Positions 41,293-50,554 are shown, counted from the stretch's first letter. The stretch is DNA of 64,000 bases from Nitrosococcus halophilus Nc 4 (GCF_000024725.1 NC_013960.1:3086001-3150000), one strand, 5' to 3'. The notes: generated by a model not told the origin, from the sequence alone. Program-made: numbers and translations.

Positions 41293-42129
41293 ATGGCTAT
41301 ATACGCAATTGGTGATATTCAGGGATGCTATGATGAATTGCAGCGGCTATTGGAGCGAATTCGTTTTAATGTCAGCGAAGATCGGCTCTGGATTGCGGGT
41401 GATTTGGTCAACCGGGGACCGAAGTCACTAGAAGTCCTACGTTTTGTTTACGGCCTGGGGAATCGGGCTATCACCGTGCTAGGAAACCATGACCTCCATT
41501 TGCTGGCAGTGGCTGCCGGATTCCAACCCCTCCGCTCGAAAGATACTTTTGCCCCTATTCTTGAAGCACCAGACCGAGAGGAACTCCTGACATGGTTGCG
41601 CCATCGTCCCTTGTTATATCGAGATCCCACCTTAGGGGTAACACTTATTCACGCGGGGTTGCCCCCCCAATGGGATATTGCCACGGCAGAGGCTTGCGCC
41701 AGAGAATTAGAAGCGATATTGCAGGGCCCGAACTGGCGGGATTTCCTCGCCCATATGTATGGCAATAAACCAGAGCAATGGAGGGAGGATCTGCAAGGTT
41801 GGGAGCGCCTGCGGGCCATCAGTAACTGTTTGACCCGGTTGCGCTATTGTGACGCTGAGGGACGGTTTTTTCTAAAATTTAAAGAATCCCCAGGGACCCA
41901 GGCGGAGGGCTTAATGCCCTGGTTTAAGGTGCCTAACCGGGCCAGCCAGGGAGAGCGCATTGTGTTTGGCCATTGGGCCACCTTGGAAGTGGGGGCTTAT
42001 GACGGGGCTGTTTTTGCAGTAGATGGGGGATGTGTCTGGGGAGGACAGCTGGTGGCCCTGCGCCTAGACCAAGAAAAGCCTCAATGGTTTTTTGTTAATT
42101 GTCATGGATATAAAGATCCTTATCAATAA
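41293..42129 (+). CDS. apaH: Symmetrical bis(5'-nucleosyl)-tetraphosphatase
   Basis: 278 residues. The calcineurin-type metal motifs are intact: 'YAIGDIQGCYDEL', 'LWIAGDLVNRGPKSLEVL', 'ITVLGNHDLHLL', 'LIHAGLPPQW' and 'FGHWATLE'. ApaH cleaves Ap4A to two ADP and also decaps Np4-capped RNA, limiting alarmone build-up. Confidence 0.96.
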   Translation: MAIYAIGDIQGCYDELQRLLERIRFNVSEDRLWIAGDLVNRGPKSLEVLRFVYGLGNRAITVLGNHDLHLLAVAAGFQPLRSKDTFAPILEAPDREELLTWLRHRPLLYRDPTLGVTLIHAGLPPQWDIATAEACARELEAILQGPNWRDFLAHMYGNKPEQWREDLQGWERLRAISNCLTRLRYCDAEGRFFLKFKESPGTQAEGLMPWFKVPNRASQGERIVFGHWATLEVGAYDGAVFAVDGGCVWGGQLVALRLDQEKPQWFFVNCHGYKDPYQ

Positions 42130-42162
42130 AATACTTTTTGGATCATTATCTCCCTGATAAAA

Positions 42163-43812
42163 ATGAAAAAGGCAGCTCGGTGGTGGCGAACCTTGAGGCG
42201 CGCCTTCCCTGGCGCACCCCCTGGGGGCCTCCTCCAGAGGTCCCGATTCGCTCCCGGCGAATCGGTGAGGCGCGCCTTCCCTGGCGCGCGCCCTATAAAG
42301 GGCATCCTTCGGAGGTCCCGATTCGCTCCCGGCGAATTGGTGGGTTTGCTGATCATCCTGGCTTTGCTTGCAGGCTGTGGCACTGGTCCTGACGATAGAG
42401 ATACGTTACGCTTTGGTCTGGCGACTTCGCCTCTCACCCTTGACCCCCGTTATGCCACGGACGCCACCTCAGCACGCCTTATTCGCCTCCTATACCAGCC
42501 TCTTGTGGATTTGGATGCTAGCGGCAAGCCTATCCCTGTTTTGGCTGATTGGCAGCGACTTTCTCCAACCCGATACCGGTTCCGGTTGCGGCCCGATCGC
42601 CCCCTTTTTCACGATGGTAGCAAGCTTAGCGCCCGTGACGTGAAGGCCACCTATTCTTCGGTGCTCGATCCGGGCAATGGCTCCCCCTTACTTGCATCCC
42701 TAGAGAAGGTGCAGTCAATTAAGGCACCGAATCCGGAAATCATTGAATTTGTCTTGACAGCACCTGATCCCTTGTTTCCAGGACGGCTTACCTTGGGGAT
42801 AGCCCCTGCCTCTCTGTTAGCCGCAGGCCACCCCTTGAATCGCGCCCCCGTGGGAAGTGGTCCCTTTCGTTTTGAAAAATGGCCGGAAGAGGGTCGGCTG
42901 GTACTCCGGCGGCGACGGGATGGACAACGGTTTGAGTTTCTCCATGTGCCCGATCCCACGGTGCGGGTATTGAAATTACTCCGCAGTGAGATCCACATGC
43001 TGCAAAACGATCTCCCCAAGGAATTGGTGGCTTACTTGGAGGACAGGAAAGAGATCTCGCTGCAACGGGAACAGGGAAGTACGTTTACTTATCTGGGGTT
43101 TAACCTCAATGATCCGGTAACGGGCCATCCCCAGGTGCGTTTGGCCATCGCCCATGCCTTGGATCGTCAAGAGATCATCCGTTATGTTTTTAAAGGCACG
43201 GCTCGACCGGCTCAGGCTTTGTTGCCTCCCGAACATTGGGCGGGGCACCCGGCTTTACCCGAATACCCTTATGACCCGATGCGGGCCCGAGAGCTGCTGA
43301 GGGAGGCCGGTTTTGATGCCCACTCTCCAGCCCACATCAGCTATAAGACTTCTAGTGATCCCTTTCGGGTTCGTTTGGCGACCATCATTCAGCATCAGTT
43401 GCGGCAAGTGGGTATTGAGGTGGAAGTGCAAAGCTATGATTGGGGAACCTTTTACGGCGATATTAAGGCCGGGCGTTTCCAGATGTATAGCCTCTCCTGG
43501 GTCGGCGTTAAGCTCCCGGATGCTTTTGAGTATATTTTTCATAGCGAATCGGTCCCGCCCCAAGGGGCAAATCGGGGTCATTTTGAGGATCCGCAAAGTG
43601 ACTTTCTGATTGAGCAGGCGGAGAAGGCAGGAAATTTAAGTCAGCAAGCGAATGTTTACCGCCAATTACAGGTCCGCCTCCTGCAGCAATTGCCCTATGT
43701 CCCCCTTTGGTACGAGGATAATGTGTTTGCGGCCCGCCAAGGGATAAGTGATTATCAGTTGGCGCCGGATGGAAATTACGATGGTTTAGTGGCGCTGGAA
43801 TTTCGTCTTTAA
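42163..43812 (+). CDS. Peptide ABC transporter substrate-binding lipoprotein
   Basis: A 549-residue SBP_bac_5 family protein. The lipobox is 'LLAGCGTG' at residues 69-76, followed by 'TLRFGLATSPLTLDPRYATDATSARLIRLLYQPLVDLD', the family signature 'LSARDVKATYSSVLDPGNGSP', and a C-terminal 'YRQLQVRLLQQLPYVPLWYEDNVFA'. It should capture oligopeptides or similar solutes in the periplasm. The signal peptide is abnormally long because two copies of a 72-75 bp repeat (42195-42341) add 49 codons in frame. No permease genes are adjacent. Confidence 0.88.
   Translation: MKKAARWWRTLRRAFPGAPPGGLLQRSRFAPGESVRRAFPGARPIKGILRRSRFAPGELVGLLIILALLAGCGTGPDDRDTLRFGLATSPLTLDPRYATDATSARLIRLLYQPLVDLDASGKPIPVLADWQRLSPTRYRFRLRPDRPLFHDGSKLSARDVKATYSSVLDPGNGSPLLASLEKVQSIKAPNPEIIEFVLTAPDPLFPGRLTLGIAPASLLAAGHPLNRAPVGSGPFRFEKWPEEGRLVLRRRRDGQRFEFLHVPDPTVRVLKLLRSEIHMLQNDLPKELVAYLEDRKEISLQREQGSTFTYLGFNLNDPVTGHPQVRLAIAHALDRQEIIRYVFKGTARPAQALLPPEHWAGHPALPEYPYDPMRARELLREAGFDAHSPAHISYKTSSDPFRVRLATIIQHQLRQVGIEVEVQSYDWGTFYGDIKAGRFQMYSLSWVGVKLPDAFEYIFHSESVPPQGANRGHFEDPQSDFLIEQAEKAGNLSQQANVYRQLQVRLLQQLPYVPLWYEDNVFAARQGISDYQLAPDGNYDGLVALEFRL
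42195..42341 (+). repeat. Tandem repeat (72 + 75 bp) inside a signal-peptide coding region
   Basis: Copy 1 (42195-42266) and copy 2 (42267-42341) both begin GAGGCGCGCCTTCCCTGGCG and end with GAGGTCCCGATTCGCTCCCG followed by GCGAAT(C/T)GGT. The last part contains a palindrome (CGATTCG...CGAATCG). Both lengths are multiples of three, so the lipoprotein frame stays open. Removal of the repeats would leave MKKAARWWRTL joined to VGLLIILALLAGC, a normal lipoprotein signal. It looks like a mobile or amplified interspersed repeat. Confidence 0.8.
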
Positions 43813-44618
43813 GAAGTGGCAATTAACATCACGCCCCACCCTAACAAAAAACTTCCTCCTAGCGCCCGAATGAGGGAGGGGTTACAGGGTAAAATTTTTT
43901 CAGCAGTGACCAGTAGGGCAATAATCCCCATCCACAGCACATTCATCACCCCAACCACAAACATGACCAGCATCTGGGCCCAGCAGCAGCCAATGCAGAT
44001 CAAGCCATGGCGGACGCCCATCCTGGCTGCACCACGGCCTCCTTCCTGCCATTCAGTCAAAATAAACCCCAGTGGTGTGCGGCATTTGCTCAGGCAGGCT
44101 TCTTTCTGACGGCTAAATTGATAGGCGCCGGAAAGAATCAGAATTCCCCCGGCTAAAATATGATCTTGCACAGCCATTTGGGGAGAAAGTGCGGATTGGG
44201 TATCTAATCCCCACTGGACCAGGGTTGCAACCAGGCTAAACAGCAGCCACATCAGCAAGTAACTGAAGACAAAAATAAATATTTTACTGGTATTGCGGCT
44301 TCCAGGTGCCCACTGACGATAGACTCTGGTGAGCATTAGCACCATTGGGATGGCGGCGGGAATCATCATGGCCGCCATCATGATGGCCCACATGCTGTAA
44401 ACCATGGCGAAATCCATGGGAGACCAGGGAAGGGGGGTGGTATCAGGCATCCAGGGCGTCGACGCCAACGGGGTGGCCATGCGCTGTTGGGCATAGAGGA
44501 GATAACCCCAGGCGGCTAGGCTCAAAGCCCCCAGGGAAAGTAAGATATTGAGTTGCTGTTTTTTGAACAAATTTAAAAGGGCTCTTTGAAGGGTCGTAGA
44601 TCGATTTCGTGGGTCCAA
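43809..44618 (-). CDS. DUF2182 membrane protein
   Basis: 269 residues of the DUF2182 family of integral membrane proteins: 'PMDFAMVYSMWAIMMAAMMIPAAIPMVLMLTRVYR', 'ILAGGILILSGAYQFSRQKEACLSKCRTP' and 'GVRHGLICIGCCWAQMLVMFVVGVMNVLWM'. Conserved Met, Cys and His residues in the helices suggest metal handling. It is the last gene of the sigma-54 operon, its start lying inside the SDR gene (46-bp overlap). It shares 4 bp with the convergent lipoprotein gene. Confidence 0.9.
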   Translation of the reverse strand: MDPRNRSTTLQRALLNLFKKQQLNILLSLGALSLAAWGYLLYAQQRMATPLASTPWMPDTTPLPWSPMDFAMVYSMWAIMMAAMMIPAAIPMVLMLTRVYRQWAPGSRNTSKIFIFVFSYLLMWLLFSLVATLVQWGLDTQSALSPQMAVQDHILAGGILILSGAYQFSRQKEACLSKCRTPLGFILTEWQEGGRGAARMGVRHGLICIGCCWAQMLVMFVVGVMNVLWMGIIALLVTAEKILPCNPSLIRALGGSFLLGWGVMLIATS

Positions 44619-45310
44619 GCGCTAGGGTGTTGACAGTGCAGGGCCCAATAGGTATCGGCAATGGCTTCAGGTTTCACCAACCCGGCTTCCCCTTTTTGTT
44701 GGACTAATTCAGGGAAACGGCTTTTCGCCTGTTCGCCTTCAATGGCCCCATCGATCACCGCATGAATCACATGAATCCCTTGTGGCCCAAATTCCCGCGC
44801 CATGCTTTGGGCCAGGGCGCGGAGGCTGGCTTTGGCAGAGGCAAAGGCGGTAAAGGGGGGTCTGGCGCGTAGGGAAGCGGTCGCGCCGGTAAATAACAGA
44901 GTCCCCCGTTTTTGGGGAACCATGTGTTTGATGGCTTCCCGCCCTACTAAGAAACCCCCTAGACAATTTTGTTGCCAAAGGGTTTGGAAGAGTTCAGTGC
45001 TGGTTTCCAAGAGGGGAGCGGGAACATTGGCCCCCACGTTATAGGCGACAATTTCTAGGGGGAAACCTGCCGAGGCGACCTTATTGAACAGCTCGGTTAC
45101 CTCTTTTTCCACTGTAGCATCAGTGACGATCGCTTTGGCGTGGCCGCCGGTGCTGCGAATTTCTTTTTCCACAGCCGCCAATTTTCCTTTGGTCAGACCG
45201 GCTATAAAGACCTGTAACCCTTCCTGGGCAAAGCGCCTTGCCAGGGCTGCCCCCAACCCTGAACTGGCGCCAACCCCGACCACTACGGCTGCTCTCCTCT
45301 CATCCATCAT
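44573..45310 (-). CDS. SDR family protein with atypical active site
   Basis: 245 residues with a Rossmann fold: NAD(P)-binding 'VVVGVGASSGLGAALARRFA', 'YNVGANVPAPLLETS' and 'GTLLFTGATASLRARPPFTAFASAKASLRALAQSMAREFGPQGIHVIHAVIDG'. The usual YxxxK is FxxxK here, as in a known subgroup of SDR proteins that lack the catalytic Tyr, so redox chemistry may be changed or lost. It starts 3 bp after the carbonic anhydrase gene and is co-transcribed with it. Confidence 0.87.
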   Translation of the reverse strand: MMDERRAAVVVGVGASSGLGAALARRFAQEGLQVFIAGLTKGKLAAVEKEIRSTGGHAKAIVTDATVEKEVTELFNKVASAGFPLEIVAYNVGANVPAPLLETSTELFQTLWQQNCLGGFLVGREAIKHMVPQKRGTLLFTGATASLRARPPFTAFASAKASLRALAQSMAREFGPQGIHVIHAVIDGAIEGEQAKSRFPELVQQKGEAGLVKPEAIADTYWALHCQHPSAWTHEIDLRPFKEPF

Positions 45311-45313
45311 GGT

Positions 45314-45895
45314 TTAGTCTACCTTGCCCGCAGTCGTTGCCTCGGGTACTTCCATGAGTTTGCCGGTTTTAACATCATAGATGTAACCGTAAATGGGAAT
45401 ATTCGCAGGGACCAAGGGATGATGACGGATGCGCTTTACATCTTCGAGCACGCTTTGGGCCTGATCTTTGATAGTGAGCCAGTTGATGTATTTGCCTTCC
45501 GGACTCCCTGGTCCCGGTCCGGTATCATGCCAGCCATTGCCATCAAGGGTGGCAGTCTTGAGGCTACTAGACAATAGGTCGTTCATGATTTCATTGGTAA
45601 ATGTTTCCATACCACAGTCGGTATGATGGATCACGAACCATTCCCGGGTGCCTAGGAGCTTATAAGAAATCACCAGGGAACGGATGGCATCATCACTCGC
45701 CCGTCCCCCGGCATTACGGATCACGTGGGCATCGCCTTCTGCCAAACCGGCATATTTTGCAGGGTCTAAACGGGCATCCATACAGGTCAAGATGGCAAAA
45801 TGGCGGCCGGGGGGCATGGGTAAGTTGGCTTTGTCGCCAAAGTTTGCCGCATAAGCCTCATTGGCTGCCAATACTTCTGTTAGGATTTCGCTCAT
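45314..45895 (-). CDS. Beta-class carbonic anhydrase
   Basis: 193 residues of the short beta-CA type. The zinc ligands are Cys38, Asp40 (with Arg42 in '[10 protein letters not shown]'), His91 and Cys94 ('VIHHTDCGM'). It interconverts CO2 and bicarbonate in the cytoplasm. The gene sits in the middle of a sigma-54-type operon, an unusual form of control for this enzyme, and could serve CO2 supply under a special growth condition. Confidence 0.92.
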   Translation of the reverse strand: MSEILTEVLAANEAYAANFGDKANLPMPPGRHFAILTCMDARLDPAKYAGLAEGDAHVIRNAGGRASDDAIRSLVISYKLLGTREWFVIHHTDCGMETFTNEIMNDLLSSSLKTATLDGNGWHDTGPGPGSPEGKYINWLTIKDQAQSVLEDVKRIRHHPLVPANIPIYGYIYDVKTGKLMEVPEATTAGKVD

Positions 45896-45917
45896 CTTTT
45901 TTTCCTCTTAATGCTTT

Positions 45918-46583
45918 TTATGCTTTGCCATAGATTAGGCAAAAGTTATTAGCGGGCATACTAATTCTTTCTTTCAGGATAAGGCCGTGGGCTTCCGCCG
46001 CTCGATTGAGATCAGTGATATCTTTAAGCCCCCATTCTTCTACACCGACGGAGCGCAGCGTATTATGGAATTCCTCATTAGAGGCGGTACTGAAAGTCCC
46101 TGCCACTTGAAAAGGGCCATAAATTAGGAGAAAACCCTTATCCTTTAGTAGCTTTGATGCACATTGCATCATTCCATCAGCAATAGAAATAGGTGCCACC
46201 TGGAAGATATTGATGCAGTAAATGGCATCGAAAAGCTGACCCTTAGGATTCGACCAAGTTTCCGGCAGAGTCAAGTCTAATTTGACCGGTTCCTCCACAT
46301 TGGTATTGTGGTTTTCGTCCCTAAGCTTTTTGATGTTTTCAAAAGTCTCTTCATCTTTGTCGGAGGGATGGAAGCGGACATTCCTAAAATGGGGCGCAAA
46401 AAAGTTGATGTGCATGCCGCTGCCACTGGCGAACTCCAGCACATGGCTTTCTGTCTCCGGGAATTTCTCCTTTAAAACTTCCAAAATAGGTTCTTTGTTT
46501 CGATTGCCGGCCCAAGCCACATAGTCGCTCAAGGGATGGGGATCTAAAGGGGGTCTTTCTTCAATCATAACTAAATACCTCAC
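45918..46583 (-). CDS. DUF938 family SAM-dependent methyltransferase-like protein
   Basis: 221 residues of DUF938: 'WAGNRNKEPILEVLKEKFP', a SAM-binding motif 'VLEFASGSGMHINFFAPHF', 'FDAIYCINIFQVAPISIADGMMQCASKLLKDKGFLLIYGPFQ' and 'NEEFHNTLRSVGVEEWGLKDITDLNRAAEAHGL'. The substrate is unknown. It is the first gene of the operon; its ATG is 58 bp from the -12 box of the sigma-54 promoter. Confidence 0.9.
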   Translation of the reverse strand: MRYLVMIEERPPLDPHPLSDYVAWAGNRNKEPILEVLKEKFPETESHVLEFASGSGMHINFFAPHFRNVRFHPSDKDEETFENIKKLRDENHNTNVEEPVKLDLTLPETWSNPKGQLFDAIYCINIFQVAPISIADGMMQCASKLLKDKGFLLIYGPFQVAGTFSTASNEEFHNTLRSVGVEEWGLKDITDLNRAAEAHGLILKERISMPANNFCLIYGKA

Positions 46584-46640
46584 TCAGCAATTTTGGCGAT
46601 TGCGGATGAATGCTTTAATCCACCCTAGTCAACCAATAGA

Positions 46641-46656
46641 AGCAAATTTTGCGCCA
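46641..46656 (-). promoter_or_regulatory. Sigma-54 (-24/-12) promoter of the DUF938-CA-SDR-DUF2182 operon
   Basis: On the minus strand the sequence reads TGGCGCAAAATTTGCT, matching the TGGCACG-N4-TTGCW consensus with exact GG-to-GC spacing. Transcription would begin about 12 bp further on, near 46630, leaving a leader of about 47 nt. A sigma-54 activator gene starts divergently 163 bp away, and a palindrome lies between. Confidence 0.75.
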
Positions 46657-46716
46657 TGATCGTAAGAAATATAATTTCTATGTTTTACAAATGGTTACAG
46701 AATATGCTCGTCATAA

Positions 46717-46757
46717 TTGTGAAAATATATTTCAATTTGAGAAATAATTTTTCACAA
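46717..46757. promoter_or_regulatory. 41-bp palindrome, probable enhancer-like activator site
   Basis: The arms TTGTGAAAATATATTTC and GAAATAATTTTTCACAA pair at 15 of 17 positions around a 7-bp spacer. The site lies about 60 bp upstream of the -24 box and 62 bp before the activator gene, the usual place for a UAS bound by a sigma-54 activator. It may also autoregulate that gene. Confidence 0.65.
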
Positions 46758-46818
46758 TATGAGAGATCTAAGTTAAACGGCAAATGCGATAGTGACGATT
46801 TCAGTAAGCGAGGTTTGC

Positions 46819-48414
46819 ATGCCGAATATCAAATTTTCCAGCCTGACCCCTACTATGTTCCTCCAGACTTTTGTGATTGAGTTGATGCAGGCCTTCGAGC
46901 AGGTCAGCAAAGATCGCCGAGAAGTGCTCATTGAGCGTATTGGCCATAGTGCTGGGCGCTTTTTCGAGGAAGCTTATCGGGAGCAATACGAGAAGATGGA
47001 GCCCCTTGATCGGGAAGCTTATGCGGATCTGATTATTGGCTTAAAAAATAAGATTGGTGGCAATTTTTCTCTTGCGTCCAGTGATCAGCATGGGGTGAGG
47101 GTAGTCAATACCCGCTGTCCCTTCGGGGAAGGCGTGAGGAATTTTCCGGAACTTTGTCGTATGACTTCTAGTGTTTTTGGTGGCATTGCTGCTCGTAATT
47201 TTGGTTATGCCAAGGTTGAAATCAAACAATGCATCGCCCTCCAGGGGGCAGGCTGTGATGTCTGTGTTTATACCCATCCCGAGGCCGCCCAAGACCATGA
47301 GGGAATTGAATATCATCGTCCTTCCTTTTGCCCTGAAGAGAAGCAGGAAATTAGCGCTCTCCAAGCCCGCATAGAAGAGAGGATGCATCAGATCTGGTAT
47401 CAGATGGGGAACTGGCAATCGGCGAAGAAACGCCAAAAACATCCCTTTATCGTGGCCCAATCTCCAGCGATGCAAAAGGTATTGCAAGCGATAGAGACCA
47501 TCTCTCCCACGCCTGCTACTGTTCTCCTCGAGGGGGAGACGGGGGTAGGCAAAGAGCTGGTCGCCCGAGCTATTCATGCCATGAGCACCCGTTGCAATCA
47601 ACCCTTTGTCGCGGTCAATTGCGGGGCGATACCTGAAAGTTTGATTGAAAGTGCTTTATTTGGCCATGAACGCGGAGCATTTACCGGAGCAGTGGAGGTA
47701 CACCAGGGTTTCTTTGAGAGAGCAGAAGGGGGGACTTTATTTCTGGATGAAGTGGACTCTTTATCACCTGCTGCCCAAACCCGCTTACTGCGTGTCCTCC
47801 AGGAAAGCGAGTTGGAACGGGTGGGGGGACAGCGCACTTTAGCGGTGGATGTTCGTATTATTACCGCGACCAATTGCAATTTAGAGACCCTGGTGCGTAC
47901 CGGACAATTTCGTAAAGATCTCTATTATCGTATTAATGTAGTCGGCTTGGTTATTCCACCGCTACGGGAGCGCCCTGAGGATTTACCCCCCTTAATTCAA
48001 TTAATCCTGGACCGCCTTAATAAAAAATACAATAAACAAGTGGATACCGTTAGCATGGCGGTAATGGCAAAGTTACGGGGTTATGACTGGCCGGGCAATG
48101 TCCGCGAACTGGAAAATGTCTTGGAACGGAGTTTGTTGTTTACTCAAGGCTGTGAGCTGACGGCTATAGATTTAAAGGAAGCGGTGACTGAATCATTCCC
48201 TCGCCATTGGAAAGAGATCAAGAAGCAGGCGGTTGCCCAGGCGGAACGGGGGTTCATCGAGCAAGCGCTGAGGCGTTTTCAGGGAGATGTGAAGGAAGTC
48301 GCCGCTTCTATGGATTTAACCTCAAGGGCGGTGTATATGAAATTACGGGAGTATGAACTTGACCCAAGACGCTATCGTGTCCTTGATGAAGCCGAAGTCA
48401 GTTCCCGCCCTTGA
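46819..48414 (+). CDS. Sigma-54-dependent activator with a Cys-rich sensory domain
   Basis: 531 residues. The N-terminal sensory domain (to about 190) carries '[14 protein letters not shown]' near residue 101 and '[18 protein letters not shown]' near 137, the cysteine pattern of the 'metanogen output domain 1'/V4R-like group, likely to bind metal, a cluster or a small ligand. The AAA+ domain follows (Walker A 'GETGVGKE', GAFTGA loop near 290, Walker B '[12 protein letters not shown]'), then a Fis-type helix-turn-helix ('[21 protein letters not shown]'). There is no receiver domain. It divergently faces the sigma-54 operon, which is its obvious target. The start at 46819 has GCGAGG upstream. 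Confidence 0.9.
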   Translation: MPNIKFSSLTPTMFLQTFVIELMQAFEQVSKDRREVLIERIGHSAGRFFEEAYREQYEKMEPLDREAYADLIIGLKNKIGGNFSLASSDQHGVRVVNTRCPFGEGVRNFPELCRMTSSVFGGIAARNFGYAKVEIKQCIALQGAGCDVCVYTHPEAAQDHEGIEYHRPSFCPEEKQEISALQARIEERMHQIWYQMGNWQSAKKRQKHPFIVAQSPAMQKVLQAIETISPTPATVLLEGETGVGKELVARAIHAMSTRCNQPFVAVNCGAIPESLIESALFGHERGAFTGAVEVHQGFFERAEGGTLFLDEVDSLSPAAQTRLLRVLQESELERVGGQRTLAVDVRIITATNCNLETLVRTGQFRKDLYYRINVVGLVIPPLRERPEDLPPLIQLILDRLNKKYNKQVDTVSMAVMAKLRGYDWPGNVRELENVLERSLLFTQGCELTAIDLKEAVTESFPRHWKEIKKQAVAQAERGFIEQALRRFQGDVKEVAASMDLTSRAVYMKLREYELDPRRYRVLDEAEVSSRP

Positions 48415-48425
48415 GTCGGAAAAGC

Positions 48426-49322
48426 CTAATAACGGGCGGGTAGTCGGGCAACCGCCTTCAGTTTCCAGGGGATGGGGTCAATAAAGGCTTCTAATTTTTC
48501 TTCCAGGGTATCCTCCAGCTTATGGAAAAAATCAAAGCCCGTTCGCTCCTCCACCTCATCAACACTGACCAGGAAACGATCTAAAGGCTCTTGACCCCGT
48601 ACCTGTTGCGGCACGATAAAGGCGAGTGTTTTCGGCGCTTGTTCCTTTTTGGCAGGGGGAGCCAGGTAGATCTTGTAAAAAGCATCAGGTATTTCCACCC
48701 GGTATGAGGATTTAAGTCGCTCAATTTCAGGATCGAAAATCGGGCCGGTGAACACCCAAACCGTGCCAAACTGCTTGGCGAAGTAATCAATTTCCACTTC
48801 TTCCAAACGTTGCCAAAATTTTTGGTTTAGGTTGGGTTTTTGAGGGGTGATATTGGTCATGAGAAAAGTATCTAGCTGGGCGGTTTTACCGTACAGACGG
48901 CTGATAGCATAGTTGGGCGCCATATGGCCGCGGTCGTAGCCACTATGGGTGTAGTCCCCATGGGTGATATGGGTCAAATTGCGCCAGTCGGCACTGAACC
49001 GTTGGGGGCGTTCATGGTAAGGGGCGTTATCGGGGACCGGTTTGAGGGGATAACTGACCCAGAGGGGATTGCCCCGGAGGTCCGAATAACCCACCATAAA
49101 GCCCTCATTGCGAAAAATTCGGGTCCAGGTAAAGGGGTGCTTCCAATCATGGGCTTCGGGAATCCCCATGTAGACCATCTGGGGGCGGGCATAATAAATT
49201 TCATAGCCATACCAGCCCCCGCTTGCCAGCACCAGCAATAGTAAAGCAAGGGGATGGTGGCGTCCTAATCGCCAAAAAATGAGAAAAATATGGAGAGGAT
49301 TAATTTTTTTTCGTCTTGCCAT
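48426..49322 (-). CDS. DNA/RNA non-specific endonuclease with membrane anchor
   Basis: 298 residues from MARRKKINP. One N-terminal helix ('HPLALLLLVLASGGWYGYEIYY') anchors or exports the protein. The beta-beta-alpha metal nuclease motif is 'YDRGHMAPNYA' near residue 130, with His as general base, followed by 'FLMTNITPQKPNLNQKFWQRLE', as in the NUC1 / Serratia nuclease family. It likely degrades nucleic acid in the periplasm or outside. An open frame extends upstream to 49415 but overlaps a transposase remnant. Confidence 0.9.
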   Translation of the reverse strand: MARRKKINPLHIFLIFWRLGRHHPLALLLLVLASGGWYGYEIYYARPQMVYMGIPEAHDWKHPFTWTRIFRNEGFMVGYSDLRGNPLWVSYPLKPVPDNAPYHERPQRFSADWRNLTHITHGDYTHSGYDRGHMAPNYAISRLYGKTAQLDTFLMTNITPQKPNLNQKFWQRLEEVEIDYFAKQFGTVWVFTGPIFDPEIERLKSSYRVEIPDAFYKIYLAPPAKKEQAPKTLAFIVPQQVRGQEPLDRFLVSVDEVEERTGFDFFHKLEDTLEEKLEAFIDPIPWKLKAVARLPARY

Positions 49323-49351
49323 TGAACAATACTTCGGACAGTTTTTGTAAC

Positions 49352-49560
49352 CAATTGATTCAAGGGTTTGATTGCGACATTGGATTGCAGCTTCAGTGAG
49401 AAAAGCGGCAAGCACACCTACGGCTTAGATAAGTTCTACCACAGCCAGCACAGCAAGCCGCATAAGGGCTTGGAGATCTCCACCTTAGCGGTAGTGGATG
49501 TGGAGTATAACACCGCTTACAACCTTTCTACCCGGCAAACACCGAAACTTGACCCTTCTG
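49352..49560 (+). pseudogene. IS4-like transposase fragment
   Basis: The frame encodes LIATLDCSFSEKSGKHTYGL then 'HKGLEISTLAVVDVEYNTAYNLSTRQTP', matching the region around the first catalytic Asp of a DDE transposase of an IS4-related family. The parts before and after are missing or out of frame, and no terminal repeats are visible. It is an old remnant of about 65 codons. Confidence 0.7.
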
Positions 49561-49755
49561 AGTTGTTAATTACAGATCACCAGTTACACAGTTATTTGTA
49601 CACCCCCGCACTTTTTGCGGGCTTGCGGCAATACCCGATTCATGAGTCACACTTTAATCCCCATTTCTGCATCATCTGGATCTTTCTATCATACGCCCAA
49701 GCCAAGCTGTTTCTTGTACTCGGTGAGGTCTATCGCCTCACCCATCGCGATCTTC

Positions 49756-50535
49756 TTATGTAGATCCCGTATCGCTTTGGGTGCCACCTTCCTTCGGAGG
49801 GTTCCATCTCTGGTATGCCGTAAAGTCAAATTCAGTAGCGGATAGGATGGCTTCTTGCCTCAAGGAGAGGTAAATATCAGCATCAACTTCTTCATAGAAA
49901 GTGGTGAACTCAACCTTGAGATTGTCTTTTTCTCGGTAGCCGCTCATGAGTGGCATAATCGATATATCCTGATCCATTCCATTCGTTTCTGTGGGTTCGC
50001 CTAAGTCGATTACTTTGCCCACGTAAACCTTTCTATCGTTCATTGTTAACATGACATACTTGTCTCTTTGGAGTGACAAGTTGAAGAGAAGGTTGTCAAG
50101 CGGACTATCCTCAAGTAGCTTCCCAATTACAAATACTTTTGTGTCCCAAGTCCCGAAACGTAGGCGAAGTCTTATAGTTGCCCAGATTTTAATAATAAAC
50201 GCAGCCAGAAACGTGAGGGCAGAGAGGATAAAAAACCAAGCTAGCTTCAGTGCCTCGTCTTCATCCTTTGTTCCCATTGCCATCATCGCATTGGCTAGCT
50301 GTTTGGATACGGCTATATTGACACTAAAACAGCCTGCGGTTAGGGAGTTAGGCAGTTGATAATGAGAGAATACGCCCAGAGCAAAGGCCAGGGCGAAACA
50401 CTCTAACCCCAGCTCAGCACTTTTGAGGTATAGGTATTGGCCTTCGTATCGGTGTAACTTATAGGAGTGGACGGGATGGATGTGGCAAGCTAAAAACCCG
50501 GCAACGAGGACAGGAAGAATAAGTAATAAAAGCAT
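49756..50535 (-). CDS. Membrane protein of unknown function
   Basis: 259 residues: helices at 1-15 ('LLLLILPVLVAGFLACHIHP'), 42-60, and 98-118 ('KLAWFFILSALTFLAAFIIKIW'). They are followed by a soluble domain with 'DKYVMLTMNDRKVYVGKVIDLGEPTETNGMDQDISIMPLMSGYREKDNLKVEFTT'. This segment resembles a small SH3-like or Sm-like beta domain involved in adaptor roles. I do not recognise the family. It forms a unit with the small gene at 50555. Confidence 0.65.
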   Translation of the reverse strand: MLLLLILPVLVAGFLACHIHPVHSYKLHRYEGQYLYLKSAELGLECFALAFALGVFSHYQLPNSLTAGCFSVNIAVSKQLANAMMAMGTKDEDEALKLAWFFILSALTFLAAFIIKIWATIRLRLRFGTWDTKVFVIGKLLEDSPLDNLLFNLSLQRDKYVMLTMNDRKVYVGKVIDLGEPTETNGMDQDISIMPLMSGYREKDNLKVEFTTFYEEVDADIYLSLRQEAILSATEFDFTAYQRWNPPKEGGTQSDTGST

Positions 50536-50554
50536 CCTGCCCCAGCAGTATTAC

